Below, piece after piece: positions 33,195 through 44,072 of a stretch of DNA of 64,000 nucleotides (position 1 is its first letter; each line of letters begins with the position of its first letter). The notes beneath the pieces were generated by a model. The model was not told the DNA's origin and made no database searches. It was given only the letters and a program-made list of their open reading frames with translations. Origin of the DNA: STC-113 sp964553745 (GTDB taxonomy: Bacteria; Patescibacteriota; Gracilibacteria; BD1-5; UBA2023); the NCBI GenBank assembly GCA_964553745.1, contig CAZKLD010000001.1:124001-188000 (forward strand), read 5' to 3'. The position numbers and the translations under genes are program-made.

Positions 33195-34502
33195 ATGAAT
33201 CTAAGAAAAATTGTTGCGCTGGACAGTCCGGTCAGATTGTTCTATCATTACTTGAGATGAGTTCTGGCATTATATATGTATGGCAATCCTTCCAAAAATA
33301 TGATCGTCATCTGAATCACATGAACAAAAGGTAAGACAACTACAACCAATATAATCGCAAAATGACTCAAAGATGCTTGAGAAAAGGTATTCATGTTCTC
33401 TACGGTCAATTATATGATCTGAGATGATCTTCTGGAAAACAATCTCAAGATGACTAGCCCATCGCCTTTCGTGATACAAAAATTGCTCAAAAAAGCCAAA
33501 AATGCCGGATGCAAATATGCAGTAATCGAGACTAGCAGCCATTCTTTGTTCTATAATAGGAATTATTGAATAGATTATGATGTTGTTGTTCTTACAAATA
33601 TCTCTCAGGACCACCTAGATCTTCATAAGACAATGGACAATTATACAAAGACCAAGCTTAAACTATTCGAGAATCTAGTAAGATACAAAAGGAAGCCGAA
33701 TGTCAAGAAAGTCTCAATCGTAAATCTCGATTCGGATTTTTCCAGCGATTTTCTGGGAATAGTCGATGATAATAAATATACATATTGACTTACCAATGCT
33801 GCGCAGATAAGAGCTCAGAATATGGTGTTCTGAAAAGATTTCACAGAATTTGAAGTGAAGATGCCGGGAAATGTAATCAAGATGACAACGAAACTGAAGT
33901 GAGAATTCAATATCTATAATATCCTTGCTGCATTCTGCGTGCTCGTATCTCAGAAAATTCCGCTTGAATCGATAACCAACACCATTGCCACAACAAATTG
34001 AATACCTTGAAGGCTCGAAGAAATCCCGAATGACAAATGAATAAAAGTTTTCGTGGATTATGCGCATACAGAGGAATCTCTCAGGAACGTTCTGGATACC
34101 ATCAAGAAAATGGGCGGAGAATGAAGGATAATTACCGTATTCTGAGCAACTTGAGATAGGGATAAGACAAAGAGGCCAAAGATGTGAAAAGTGGTGAATG
34201 ACTTAAGCGATCTTATTGTTCTTACTGATGATGACACCTATACCGAGAACTCGCTTGCGATAATAAATGATGTTGCAAGATGAATAAAAAGGAAGGAAGG
34301 AGAGGATTTCTGGATCATCCCGGACAGAGAAGACGCTATCAGGACTGCCATCATAATGTCTCAGCCTGATGATGTGATACTCCTAGCATGAAAATGAGCC
34401 GAAACAGTCCAGGTAACAAATAAATGACCGATACCTTGGTCTGATGTGAATATCTGCAGGAGGATAATGCAAGAGATAAGCGATAATGAGTTGGTGAGGT
34501 AG
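33195..34502 (+). CDS. murE: UDP-N-acetylmuramyl-tripeptide synthetase-like Mur ligase
   Basis: Adds the third amino acid to the peptidoglycan precursor, with ATP. The 435-residue protein has IGITGTKGKTTTTN (ATP loop, two Gly by TGA), TSPSPFVIQ, ETSSHSL, NISQDHLDLHKTMDNY, EFNIYNILAA, DYAHTEESL, GATGDRDKTKRPKMG and LLAGKGAETVQ. These are MurE landmarks. The N-terminal UDP-binding domain is shorter than usual. The residue added (Lys, mDAP, Orn) cannot be told; the mDAP-type DNPR motif is not evident. Confidence 0.9.
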
Positions 34503-34614
34503 GTACGGATCCTCAGAATATTTGATTTAATTCACATCGCCACTGATGCCGATGTCCTAATAATTTCTTTGAGTGAGCCATAAATTGCAGCGAGATGCAC
34601 GTGGCAAATTTCTT

Positions 34615-34641
34615 TTGACTTTTTGAAAAATTGTATATAAT
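34615..34641 (+). promoter_or_regulatory. Promoter of tRNA-Gln(TTG)
   Basis: TTGACT at 34615-34620 and TATAAT at 34636-34641, spacing 15 (16 with the TTTGAC alternative), 32 bases before the tRNA. Confidence 0.7.
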
Positions 34642-34673
34642 TTGCGAACTTCGGTTTGTATTTATATACGCAT

Positions 34674-34747
34674 TGGGAATTAGCCAAGCGGTAAGGCAGC
34701 GGACTTTGACTCCGCCATCGGGGGTTCGAATCCCTCATTCCCAGCCA
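34674..34747 (+). tRNA. tRNA-Gln (anticodon TTG)
   Basis: Cloverleaf: acceptor TGGGAAT/ATTCCCA, D-arm GCC-AAGCGGTAA-GGC, anticodon stem GCGGA/TCCGC with loop CTTTGAC (TTG), T-arm GGTTCGAATCC, discriminator G, encoded CCA. Body nearly identical to the CTG tRNA at 17839. Confidence 0.97.
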
Positions 34748-34922
34748 TTTTAAGAAGTGAACTACTGAGTTAAGAATTAAGTGGATTAAAAATATCTGGA
34801 TTCGAATAGGAAGGTGAAATTGCGATAGCGATTTCAGAAAGACAACAATTTGTCTTCTGACTCGTAGGCATCTGCGCCGATTGAGCAACGAATCCCTCAT
34901 TCCAGAGCCTTTTAAGAACTGA
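34728..34922 (+). repeat. Duplicated 3' end of tRNA-Gln(TTG) with 130-base spacer
   Basis: CGAATCCCTCATTCC and the following TTTTAAGAA-TGA are found at the tRNA end (34728-34760) and again at 34889-34922. Between them lies sequence that resembles the spacer of the other tRNA-Gln locus (GATTCGAATAG, GCGATAGC). The copy is not a whole tRNA. Confidence 0.72.
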
Positions 34923-35209
34923 AAGCTGAGGGTTTAAGGCATAAGAACAGAGGATTTAGCATGAATTTCATGCTTAAAACTACATTCTATAGCCATTACT
35001 GATACAAAAAGTAGTGACAAAATCACAATTTATGTCATCAGTAAGAAATAAGGATTTTTGCCGTAAGGCTTAAAAATGTTAAGGATAAGCCAAGAAGTAG
35101 CTAGATGTTAGTTTTTAGAGTTTAAAATAAATCATCTGAAAACTGGAAAATAATATCTAGATTGTTGCCTTAAATTAGCTACAAATCGTCATATGGACCG
35201 TCAAATCAT
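34923..35209. other. Intergenic region upstream of rplU
   Basis: About 290 non-coding bases. It has GCATGAAT/ATTCATGC-like and TTTTGCCGTAAGGC small hairpins. An L21 leader could be present but I cannot match one. Confidence 0.35.
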
Positions 35210-35236
35210 TTGATTTTGCGAAAAATATGATATAAT
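35210..35236 (+). promoter_or_regulatory. Promoter of rplU
   Basis: TTGATT at 35210-35215 and TATAAT at 35231-35236 (spacing 15), 25 bases before the ATG. Confidence 0.55.
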
Positions 35237-35260
35237 TATATTACATTATTTATATTCATT

Positions 35261-35572
35261 ATGGTTGCAGTATTAGAAATCGGTGGTAATCAATTCATCG
35301 TAAAAAAGTGAGATATCATCGAAGTCGATAATCAGAACGCAGAAATCGGTTCAACATTAAAACTAAATCCTCTCATGGTTTCAGACGAAGCCGGAAAAGA
35401 GACAAAAGTAGGTACTCCATTATTAAACGATATCACTGTAGAGCTGAAAGTTCTAGAGGATTTCAAAGATGAGAAAGTAAGAGTCTACAAAATGAAGTCT
35501 AAAAAAAGATATTCACGTACAAAAGGTTTCCGCGCACAAAAGACTAAGTTAGAAGTTTTGTCTATAGCGTAA
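35261..35572 (+). CDS. rplU: 50S ribosomal protein L21
   Basis: A 103-residue protein with VAVLEIGGNQFIVKKGDIIEV (shown to residue 22), the family's N-terminal beta strand, and the C-terminal signature KMKSKKRYSRTKGFRAQKT. It binds 23S rRNA. One of its few glycines is TGA; the rest are GGT or GGA. rpmA (L27), the usual neighbour, is not present next to it. Confidence 0.97.
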
Positions 35573-35639
35573 AGTGTCTTTAGTCTTTCTAGGTGAATTC
35601 CGGGGAGAGGCTACGACCGTTTATTATTAAAATTTTTTA

Positions 35640-36746
35640 ATGGATTTAAAAATCAACATTAAAGCCCGTCTGCAAAGACACGCAAGAAATGCTTCTTTTC
35701 TAAAAAGGAAGAAAACGTATTTAAACATCCTAAAGAAATTCAAATTCATATCACTTGTGATTGTCGTGATTCTTCCGATATACCCTTCGTTCGGTGCGAT
35801 GGGAGTGGATAAGGAATATGCGGTTTGAAATTATGACGAATCGACAATCCTTGCCTCTTATGAATGAGATATAGATAAATGAGGTTCCATATTCTCTCAA
35901 GATTCAGGTTTCATCAAGCCATCAACAATGATCGATGACAACAGAGATACTTCTGGAATCAACGATTTCACATATTATACAATTCAAAATTGAGATACGC
36001 TAGGTTGAATTGCAAACAAATTCAATGTCAGCGTCAACTCTATAATCTGGTCAAATGATTTCGGTGCTGAAAGAGTGCTGAAAATAGGAGATACAGTAAG
36101 GGTTCCGCCAGTTTCTGGAATCGCTTACAATGTTCAGCCTAATGATAACCTTGACACTATCGCATCCAAATATAAGATCGATAAGCTTGATATCCTTGCT
36201 CAGAATCAGCTTGATGCTGCTGCTGAATTGAAAATCGGACAACAGCTGGTGCTTCCTGGAGCTCAAAAACCAGAGCCACCAAAGCCTGTGATAATAGAGA
36301 AGAAACCAGATCCTAAGGCTACTAAGCTTCTTACCAAGACTACAGCATCAGGAAAGAAAGTTGCTCTTGCTGCCGCTCCTAAGGTCAAGTTGCCTAGCTG
36401 ATACTCTGTGGCATACACAGGTAAAGGCTCAAAATTCGCCTACGGTAACTGTACATACTATGTTGCAAACCACAAGAATGTGACTTGGAGATGAAATGCA
36501 AATCAATGGCTCAATAATGCCAGAGCTGCTTGAGTTCCAACTTGAACCGCAGCTGCAAACGGTGCGATCATTTCATTCAGGTGATCTTGATATAATCCAT
36601 ATTATGGTCATGTCGGTATAGTTTCTGAAGTATGAGATGATTACATCATCGTAAAAGACATGAATTACAGAAGATTCAATGAGGTTACTGTACGTAAGAT
36701 ATCAAAAAGCGATCCGAGCATCAAATGATATATATATTCAAATTAA
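35640..36746 (+). CDS. Secreted LysM-CHAP peptidoglycan hydrolase
   Basis: A 368-residue envelope protein. A basic N-terminus is followed by a membrane/signal segment (FISLVIVVILPIYPSFGAMG, residues about 36-55). Two LysM domains bind glycan (YTIQNGDTLGGIANKFNVS; YNVQPNDNLDTIASKYKID), then a Lys/Pro linker, then a CHAP amidase/endopeptidase domain with catalytic Cys271 (YGNCTYYVA) and His324 (YYGHVGIVSEV). It probably cuts wall peptides during growth or division, or attacks a neighbouring cell. It ends at a strong terminator. Confidence 0.95.
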
Positions 36747-36750
36747 AAAT

Positions 36751-36790
36751 AAATTAAAAAAACCTGATTTGATTCAGGTTTTTTTAATTT
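36751..36790. terminator. Intrinsic terminator after the LysM-CHAP gene
   Basis: A 17-bp perfect stem (AAATTAAAAAAACCTGA and its complement) with a 6-base loop and seven T in the 3' arm. Confidence 0.92.
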
Positions 36791-36821
36791 ATCTTGTGTT
36801 TTCTTAATTTTCATTATATTA

Positions 36822-38330
36822 ATGTCGGTTTATAAACAAATTCAAATGAAGAACAAAGACCCCTTTTTCATAAGCGAGCGATTTCTTTCCAAATTGCCAA
36901 TTTTAGTATTGCTGCTGATTTTCGCCACACCGATTCTTTTGCTTAATGTAAGCTACAAGATCGGCCTGTTTTTTATCGCTTTTTATGTTTCATATTGGAC
37001 GGTCAAGGCATTTGAATCTTATGTGTACATCCTTGCCGCATATATTAAGCTCTTGAAAATAAACAAGAAGGATTATCTCAAGACAAAAATAATAAAAGAA
37101 GATGCGAAAAACATAAAATTCATATTCGTCCTGCCTTATTACAATGAGCCTTATGACGTTATCGAAGATAGTCTTCTATCAGTTCTGCATAATGATTATT
37201 CATATAAGGGGAATGTTACTTTGCTTATGGCTCCCGAGGAGAGATCTCCTGATGTGGTAGAAGATGTGAAGAAAATAGCCGAAAAATATAAAAATAGTGC
37301 CTTTAATATCGAGGTAATACCTCATCCTACGTGAATACCTGGAGAATGAAAGGTTAAATGAGCGAACATAAGCTATGCTGTGAGCGAATATGTAAAAGGC
37401 AAATGACTGGATCGTGATACTACATTTGTCATTACGACAGACTGAGATGTTAAGCTTGAAAAAAACTTCATAACGATAATCGCATATCATTTTTTGACTA
37501 CGGAATTGCCTAATAATGCGATATTCCAATTCACTCCCGTTTATTCGAACAATTGGACAAAGTGAACATTTTTTGCAAGGCTAATAGCCATGTGAACTAC
37601 ATTTTGGCAATTATCTGAATCTCAGAACCCTGAGTTTTATAGGAACTTTTCGACATACTGAATGACTCTGGCTTGTTTGGAGAAATCAAATTACTGGTCA
37701 AAAACATCGATAGTAGAGGATTGATTCCAATATTGGAGAAGTTATTTTGCCTACGATGGAATATTCAGGATAGTTAATGTCCCGGCAGTCTGCAAAATGG
37801 ATGTGGTAGAAGAGGTAAACCTATGGAAAACGATAAAATCGCAATATAAGCAATTGAGGAGGTGGTCATGGTGATGTTCCGATGTGGAATATGTCATACC
37901 GAATTTTTTCAGGAATAAGAAAATACCTTTCATGGAAAAGGTGAGGAAAATCATATATTTATTGTTGAACCATGCATTTTGGGCATGAGGATCTCTTATG
38001 CTATTTGTCATATGATATTTCCCTTGAATCTTCGATCATCTGAAAAATTCAACGGCAACATTAGCAGTCCCGCTTTCCACTTCGATAATTTTCACATGGA
38101 TTTTTGCGACAATCGCATTCCCTTCGATATTATCGACTATGATAATGAAGAAATACACAAAATTCAGAAAAAGGGATTACATATTCAATATATTGCAATG
38201 GGTGACTATCCCATTTTTGACATTGACGCTTTTTTCATTTCCAGCCATTGAGAGCCAATTTAGATTATTCTTCAACAAAAGGATAGATGAATTCCAGGTT
38301 ACGGCAAAGATGACCAGAGAGAAAAAATAA
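36822..38330 (+). CDS. Membrane family 2 glycosyltransferase
   Basis: A 502-residue processive-type sugar transferase. Two N-terminal membrane helices (LPILVLLLIFATPILLL and IGLFFIAFYVSYW), a GT-A domain with VLPYYNEP, TTDGDVKLEKNF (DxD, about residue 206), SIVEDGFQYWR (ED) and QLRRWSWG (Q-x-x-RW), then three or more C-terminal membrane helices. This is the layout of cellulose/hyaluronan-synthase-like enzymes that build and export a polysaccharide from UDP-sugars. The PEGA-like protein follows 26 bases later. The sugar is unknown. Confidence 0.9.
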
Positions 38331-38356
38331 TTTTACAAAAGCATAATTTTACGTTT

Positions 38357-39610
38357 ATGATTCGTACATACCAAGAAGAACTGAACTCCAGAAAGAATAA
38401 ATGAGCGATTTTTTGGCTTATAGTATTTGTGCTATCTATAGTCTTATATCTTTTTTTCCAGGGATATTATGTGAATGTCGATTTTAAAGTAGATAATATA
38501 AAGACGCAGCCGCAATCTATACTGAAGCAGTTCTGAATAATTAATCTGCAGGTCTTCCCTAATCCTGAGCTTATGCTCATAAATCAGAAGCAGTACAGCA
38601 ATTGAAATAAATCCATCTTCGATTATGGGAATTATTCGATTGAGATTTTCAAAAAGGATTACATTCCAGTGAGCCTGTCAATCGACATAAATAAGTCTTT
38701 TCCGATATATTACGAGACACTGAACTTATTCAAGAAATTCCAATATACTCCTATCGATTCGCAATATGATACGGTCAAGAAGATGGATGAAAACTATCTT
38801 GCATTCTCTAAAAAAGATTCTTCTATCCTAGTTTTGAACCAGAAATTCAAGCCTATAAGGATATTCGCAGACTCTTATGCTCATCTTGGTTACAAATATT
38901 TTTCCAACAATGGACAGATGATGGTCTATGATATAGAGAACAATGTAGTCAAGCCGCTTCTTTCAAAAGAGGAATCATTGCCTCTTATGTGCAAGGACGC
39001 AAAAGTTTTCCATAATAGGCTATTCTGCTTTGATATCATGGATTTCATAGACGGTAATGCAATGCGATGAACTGAAAAAGTAACAAAGATAAACGATAAT
39101 CTCATCCTTACTGCGAATTTCATCTATAATAATGGGAATGGCTGAGACTGGTGAACATATGAGCATTCGAATTCTTCAATATACAATCCTGAAAACCTGA
39201 TCCATATAAACAACCTGCCTTACGTAGTGGAAGAATGATTCCTGTACAATCTGGAAAACAAGAACAAGACAAAATTCGCAATTAATAACATAGATACAGT
39301 AGCCAACACTTTTGAATTCTGAAAAGATACCGTTCTGCTCTGATATAAATGAGGCGAGGGAAATTTCATGATTTATGATGAGAAGAAGAGCTATTCTTGA
39401 GAAATGCCGAAAGTTGATCTCAAGAAGGTGACAGTTTCAAAAATCAATTGAGCTTTCATCTTCAACACATGAAACAATCTTTATCTCTACTATAAGAATT
39501 CAAAGAACATCTTGAGCATACTGAAGTGAGACAATATAACCGTGATAGACAACATTGCCTTCTTTCAGAAGAATTGAAAGAATTATCAGATGAACTTGAT
39601 ACAGGAGTAA
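38357..39610 (+). CDS. Membrane-anchored protein with PEGA-like domain
   Basis: A 417-residue protein. One N-terminal membrane helix (FWLIVFVLSIVLYLFFQGYY, residues about 18-37), then a PEGA-like beta domain (INLQVFPNPELMLINQKQYS ... IEIFKKDYIPVSLSIDI, about residues 62-115), then a beta-propeller-like region with repeating blocks of LVLN, MMVYD, YNLEN and MIYDE. It faces outward and probably works with the glycosyltransferase before it, for example by guiding the polymer. That partnership is inferred from position. Confidence 0.78.
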
Positions 39611-39662
39611 AAAAATCATAAAGAAATAAGCGGGAATTCCCGCTTATTTCTTTATGATTTTT
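39611..39662. terminator. Long bidirectional terminator, 24-bp stem
   Basis: A perfect 24-bp inverted repeat with AATT loop (core AAGAAATAAGCGGG / CCCGCTTATTTCTT) flanked by five A and five T, between the convergent PEGA and methyltransferase genes. The stop codon of the PEGA gene touches it. Confidence 0.93.
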
Positions 39663-39666
39663 ACGA

Positions 39667-41022
39667 TTATTTACGCATCCAGATTTTCGGAAAATAATTC
39701 TTGATTGTGCCATTCTCTCCGACATCTCAGATTCATATGACTATATCATCATAAACTATTCTTTTTAGTCATTTGGGCACTTCTATTCATATTTCCATTC
39801 ATCTGAGATACCTATCTAGCTCTTCTTGTGAGTCAATCTGATATTTTTCCAGTTTCGGCATCTCAAAATCTCTTCCGAAGTAATAACTCGGTTCAAATGA
39901 ATTCTTATCTATCTTCCCTATTTTCTTTCAAAGCCTGAAGAAGTAAAGCCTTTTTGAGACTTCTTTCAACGCATCTGATTTTTTGACCGCCAGAACTTCG
40001 TTGGAATATCTGAAAATCTCATGGTCGCTCACATCTGCTCCTGAGTATGTCAGAAAATCCTCAAATGTCTTCTGTTCGCTCTTGCTTAATCTTTCTATTC
40101 CCCTATTCGGCAATTCTTCCTTGTCTGTGAACTTATAATCTATGGGTTTGAGTTTTCTGATCCTGCATACGAAAAAACCTCAAGTCTCATCTACATGCGG
40201 CCAGAACCTCTTCTCAAAAACAATCTCAAAGCTATCAGGATGCTTTTCTAATATTCATGCGACCACTCATTCATTCTCTAGCTTATTCATCGTGCATGTG
40301 CTATAAAGCATCTCTCATCATACTTTCAATGAATTGAGTCATGATTCGAATAGCTTCTTCTGCAGATCTGCGATTTTCTTTACATTTTTGAGATTCCAGA
40401 ATTTAAGGGCTTCTATGGATTTGAATCCTATTCATTCTCCGCTGCAAGGAGCATCGAGAAGAACCCTGTCGAATGTTTCTGTTAATCTTCCGATGAATTG
40501 TCAGTTGTAATTGCAGATTCAGATATTATCTGAGCCCATCCTCTCTACATTGCATATGAGCTGTGCTGTCCTGTTCCTGTCGAACTCATTCGCGACAATG
40601 AAACTATTCGGGTAATGCTCTGATAATTGGGTAGTCTTTCAACCTGGACTGGAAGCCATATCGAGTATCAGATATTCACTTTTATCGATTTTCCCTTCAC
40701 TCAGATAATGGACAGATGAGCTTGCTCCCAGCTCTTGTATATAGAAATATCCCAGAAGGTGTTCCAGAGTGAATCCCAGTCTTCGCTCATATTCATCGAA
40801 ATCTGCAGTTCGGTCGACATAAAAAACATTCGGCTGAAATGTCGGCTTCAAGATATAGTTCTGTTTCTCAAGTCTTTTCTTGAGATCGGGTACGCTTATC
40901 TTGTTTGTATTGACCCTTAATGTCTTTGTAAGATTCTTTGATAATGAGTTAAGGAAAACATTCAAATCACTTTCATCGGGAAAGAAATTCTCTCTGAAAT
41001 ATTCGCTGAATTTTGTGTTCAT
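39667..41022 (-). CDS. rRNA cytosine-C5 methyltransferase, RsmB/RsmF family
   Basis: Methylates a cytosine in rRNA using SAM. The 451-residue protein has LRVNTNKISV in the N-terminal region, YIQELGASSSVHYL, LDMASSPGGKTTQLSE (SAM motif), ANEFDRNR, DRVLLDAPCSGEG and GGEMLYSTCTMNKLENE (the two conserved Cys, nucleophile and release). A C-terminal domain with a KNYFPKIWM end follows, as in RsmF-like members. Divergent from the DUF475 gene across 70 bases. Confidence 0.93.
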
Positions 41023-41092
41023 TTTTGGTTTTTAATTTGATTTTTTAGCTTATCCAATATACTTCTTTTATTATTTTTTACAAATCAGTTTT

Positions 41093-42064
41093 ATGTTTCT
41101 TTCTTCTATTTTCGTCATAGTTTGATTATGTATTTTTGAGATCATTAACAGCATCGATAATGCAATAATCAATGCAGAAGTCTTGTCCACGATGAAGCCG
41201 AAATATAGAAGATGGTTCTTGATCTGGTGAATCCTGATAGCAGTATTTCTTGTGAGATGAATACTGCCATGGCTGATAGTCTATGCCACTGCTCCTGGGC
41301 TTTGATTCTTCGGATCCCTTACAGCAACATTCAATTGAGACCCCGCAACAGGAAAGATAATAGAACAAAGTGCACCGATCCTTATGATATGAGGTTGAAT
41401 ATTCCTTGTATTCCTGTTCTTCCATTGGCTGTTTTTGGAAGCGAAGAATTTTTGATTGGTCTGAGAAAGATTTTTTTATAAGAATTGAGTCTGGTTCTAC
41501 GCTATCGTTTCACTGATATTGAGTTATGTTGTATGGAAAGCTCTCCATACCAGCAATCCCATACTCGCATTCTGAGCAGTGATCGGTTCGACCACTTTTT
41601 TCATCACTCACTGATTCAAGGAAAGCGCGGAGGCAGCTGAAAAAAATCTCATGAAAGAATGAATGTCAGATATTTCGAAAATAATGTATCTTGAAGTTAT
41701 CGATGCGACCTTTTCCATAGATTGAGTCTTATGAGCCTTTGCATTCACTATGTCAGTTCCCCTCATACTATTATGAAATTGAATCTGAGCCATAGTAGTA
41801 AGGCAAATCACAATTTGAAATATCGATAGGATAAAGAAATATGTTTTCTTGAAAAATTGAGCGATGTACTCGATTTTCTTCCTATGACTATTCATGCTGC
41901 TCAAATGATTCTGATTCAAAATGATGTGGTGAACTCATGATTTGAGTGAATACATGGCTCCTATAATCACATCCGTGATCATAATATATTTCTTCATGAA
42001 ATCGTCAAAAGCCATAAAAAAACAAGCGCTTGAGGATGCAATGAATATGGTGGAGATGAAATAA
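41093..42064 (+). CDS. DUF475 / TerC-like integral membrane protein
   Basis: A 323-residue protein with about seven to nine membrane helices and the family signature FEIINSIDNAIINAEVLSTM at residues about 15-34, repeated in the second half as YLEVIDATFSIDGVLGAFAF. The paired acidic residues inside helices resemble those of TerC and are likely to bind a metal ion. Known members are linked to tellurite resistance-type or manganese export functions; the role here is unproved. No terminator follows directly. Confidence 0.88.
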
Positions 42065-42757
42065 TCTTTCGCCAAGTTGCTGATATTATTAATGATTGAT
42101 GATTAAGATGAGTGATGGATAATGATTAATGAAGTGACCCATCCGCCCTCCGGGCACCTTCCCCAAATTAGGGCAAGATGATTTATGATTAATCATCTGC
42201 TATCATTACACATAGCGGGCCGGAGCGAAGCGGAGGTGAGTAGCGTACTGGAACAAGGACATTCAAGCTAAGGAGGGGGTTTGGGGACGGAATCGTCCGC
42301 GAAACCTCCTTATTTGCGAAGCAAAAGAAGATAGCGTTTCCGTTCCCCCAATGGTTTTTGCTACTTTTTTGCATAAAAAAGTATAGGATGCTGATATCAT
42401 TGATGGATAATGATTAAGATGAAGAATGGATGATGAATTAATGAGGTGGATCCTGAAATAAATTCAGGATGACGGTATAATGATGATTAATGAACCTGGA
42501 TCCTTCGATTCCTCAGGATGACAAATGGATAATGATTAATCATTTCTACCACCCCTCACCCCTCCTAACCTAGGAGGGAATTTTTGACTTATTTAAGCAT
42601 TTAGATTTCTCCGCTACGGTCGAAATGACAAATGGATAATGATATGGATACTGAAATGAATTCAGGATGACGTAATCCGGTATCATCAATCATTAAGACC
42701 CGTTTGAATAGTGCTCAGGGCAGAGGGGTTGGGTGGATGATGGAATGGATGAAGATA
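42065..42757. repeat. Gene-free block of short dispersed repeats
   Basis: About 690 bases without a credible gene. GGATAATGAT occurs four times (near 42118, 42405, 42527, 42633). A unit of the form GGAT(C/A)CTGAAAT(A/G)AATTCAGGATGAC occurs at 42448-42474 and in variant form at 42645, with a relative near 42498. An AACCCATCCGCC...TTAGGG element is at 42138-42176, a TACTTTTTTGCATAAAAAAGTA hairpin near 42362 and a GC-rich stretch at 42207-42350. It looks like a landing zone for small non-autonomous repeats. Confidence 0.75.
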
Positions 42758-42761
42758 AAAC

Positions 42762-42790
42762 AAACAATCCCGGAAATTCCGGGATTGTTT
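42762..42790. terminator. Intrinsic terminator of the DHH-like gene
   Basis: A 12-bp perfect stem AAACAATCCCGG / CCGGGATTGTTT with a five-base loop and A/T flanks, between the repeat block and the stop of the minus-strand gene at 42809. Confidence 0.88.
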
Positions 42791-42808
42791 TTAGGTTTTG
42801 CTGAATAT

Positions 42809-43396
42809 TTATTCGGTTATTAGGCCGATTATTTCATCTTTTGTCTTTCATCTGACAATATCCTTAGAATGTGCCATTCATAATTTTGCCTTTGTTTCGG
42901 TGAGAGGGTTTTTGTTGAATTTTGATCACAGGAGCACTCTGAATTCCCTATCATTGATTTCCACAAGCAGGAATCACAATACGCAATCAGAAATCGTAAC
43001 CAGGATATCCGACATGAATCCGGATCAATCAAATGCTTCAACATTGCGGCTTTCCAGCATTTCTCTGGTGACGCAGGTTCAAGCGATTGTATTATCCTTA
43101 TATAACTGGATTCAGCCTATCATATCGGCGCATAGCTTCATCTGAGAAAATGATTGCTTAGTCCTGTCCACGATCAATTGATCGTGTTGAATTCAGGATT
43201 TAAGCATAATTCAGGCCAAACGCAGAATATCAGGTGTTGTATTTGCGTTTTTGAAACTATTTGTATAATCATATAAGAAAAGGAAGATTTGAGACGATTC
43301 CGCTGCTGTGAGATTGTCGGAGGTGCTGAGAGATTCCAATATTTTCTTAGTTTCTGATGATTTGATTGAGCTGATTATAGTCTCGGCTATTCACAT
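42809..43396 (-). CDS. C-terminal half of a DHH-family phosphoesterase (NrnA-like), N-terminal half missing
   Basis: The 195 residues resemble the second half of NrnA/bifunctional oligoribonucleases: NANTTPDILRLAGIMLKSG, then VDRTKQSFSQMKLCADMIGG, TIAGTCVTREMLESRNVE, and a domain with DREFRVLLGSKF. The DHH and other metal motifs that lie in the first 130 residues of the family are absent, and an in-frame TAG lies 21 bases before the ATG. It is either a truncated gene or a degenerate paralogue that keeps only the substrate-binding part. The frame itself is intact. Confidence 0.6.
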
Positions 43397-43440
43397 GATT
43401 CTTTGAATTAAAACCTGCTAATAATATTTAAAATTAAGCA

Positions 43441-44061
43441 ATGTCAACTAAAAAGAGGAAACCATGATCGTTTGTGGTTCAGGATAGATATTTTATGGAA
43501 GCGAAAAGGCTTGGATACAGAGCCAGAAGTGCATTCAAACTCCTGGAAGTCCAAGAGAAATTCAATATCATAAAACCCGGTTTTTCGGTTCTGGATGTCT
43601 GAGCGGCACCCGGAAGCTTCCTTCAGGTGATATATAAGATTGTCTGAAACGATGCCAAAATAGTCTGAATAGATATACAGAAAATAGAGCCATTGCCATA
43701 TCAGAATCTGACCCTGATCCAGGAGAGCATATTCGAATATGACAAGCTGAAGGCCATATTCGAAGAAATGCAGCTCAAGCAATTCGACTTGATAACATCT
43801 GATATCGCACCATCTACGACTGGTCAGACTTGAGTCGATCAATACCGCAGCGTTGAGCTGAACCTTGCCATAGTCGATTTTGCCGATGTTTTCCTCAAGA
43901 AATGATGAAGCTTGCTTCTGAAGGTCTTCGTCTGAGAAGATGTGAATGACCTCATATTCCCGATAAAGAAAAAATATAAGGATCTGAAGAGGTTCAAACC
44001 AAAGGCCTGCAGAGACAGGAGCTTCGAAGAATACTTCGTATGCATGAATAAGCTTACATAA
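43441..44061 (+). CDS. rlmE: 23S rRNA 2'-O-ribose methyltransferase RlmE/FtsJ
   Basis: Methylates U2552 of 23S rRNA with SAM. The 206 residues show RLGYRARSAFKLLE (Lys of the tetrad), SVLDVGAAPGSFLQV (SAM motif, two Gly by TGA), LITSDIAPSTTGQ (Asp), GSLLLKVFVGEDV (Lys) and SFEEYFVC (Glu). Length and order match FtsJ. The metallophosphoesterase gene starts 11 bases later. Confidence 0.96.
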
Positions 44062-44072
44062 CCGATTCCGAT

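Noticed and set aside
34760..34925. Second complete tRNA downstream of tRNA-Gln(TTG)
   Set aside because: Only the 3' tail of a tRNA is present; there is no D-arm or anticodon arm.
42189..42374. 61-codon minus-strand frame in the repeat block
   Set aside because: It spans GC-rich repeat sequence, has no start signal and does not look like a protein.
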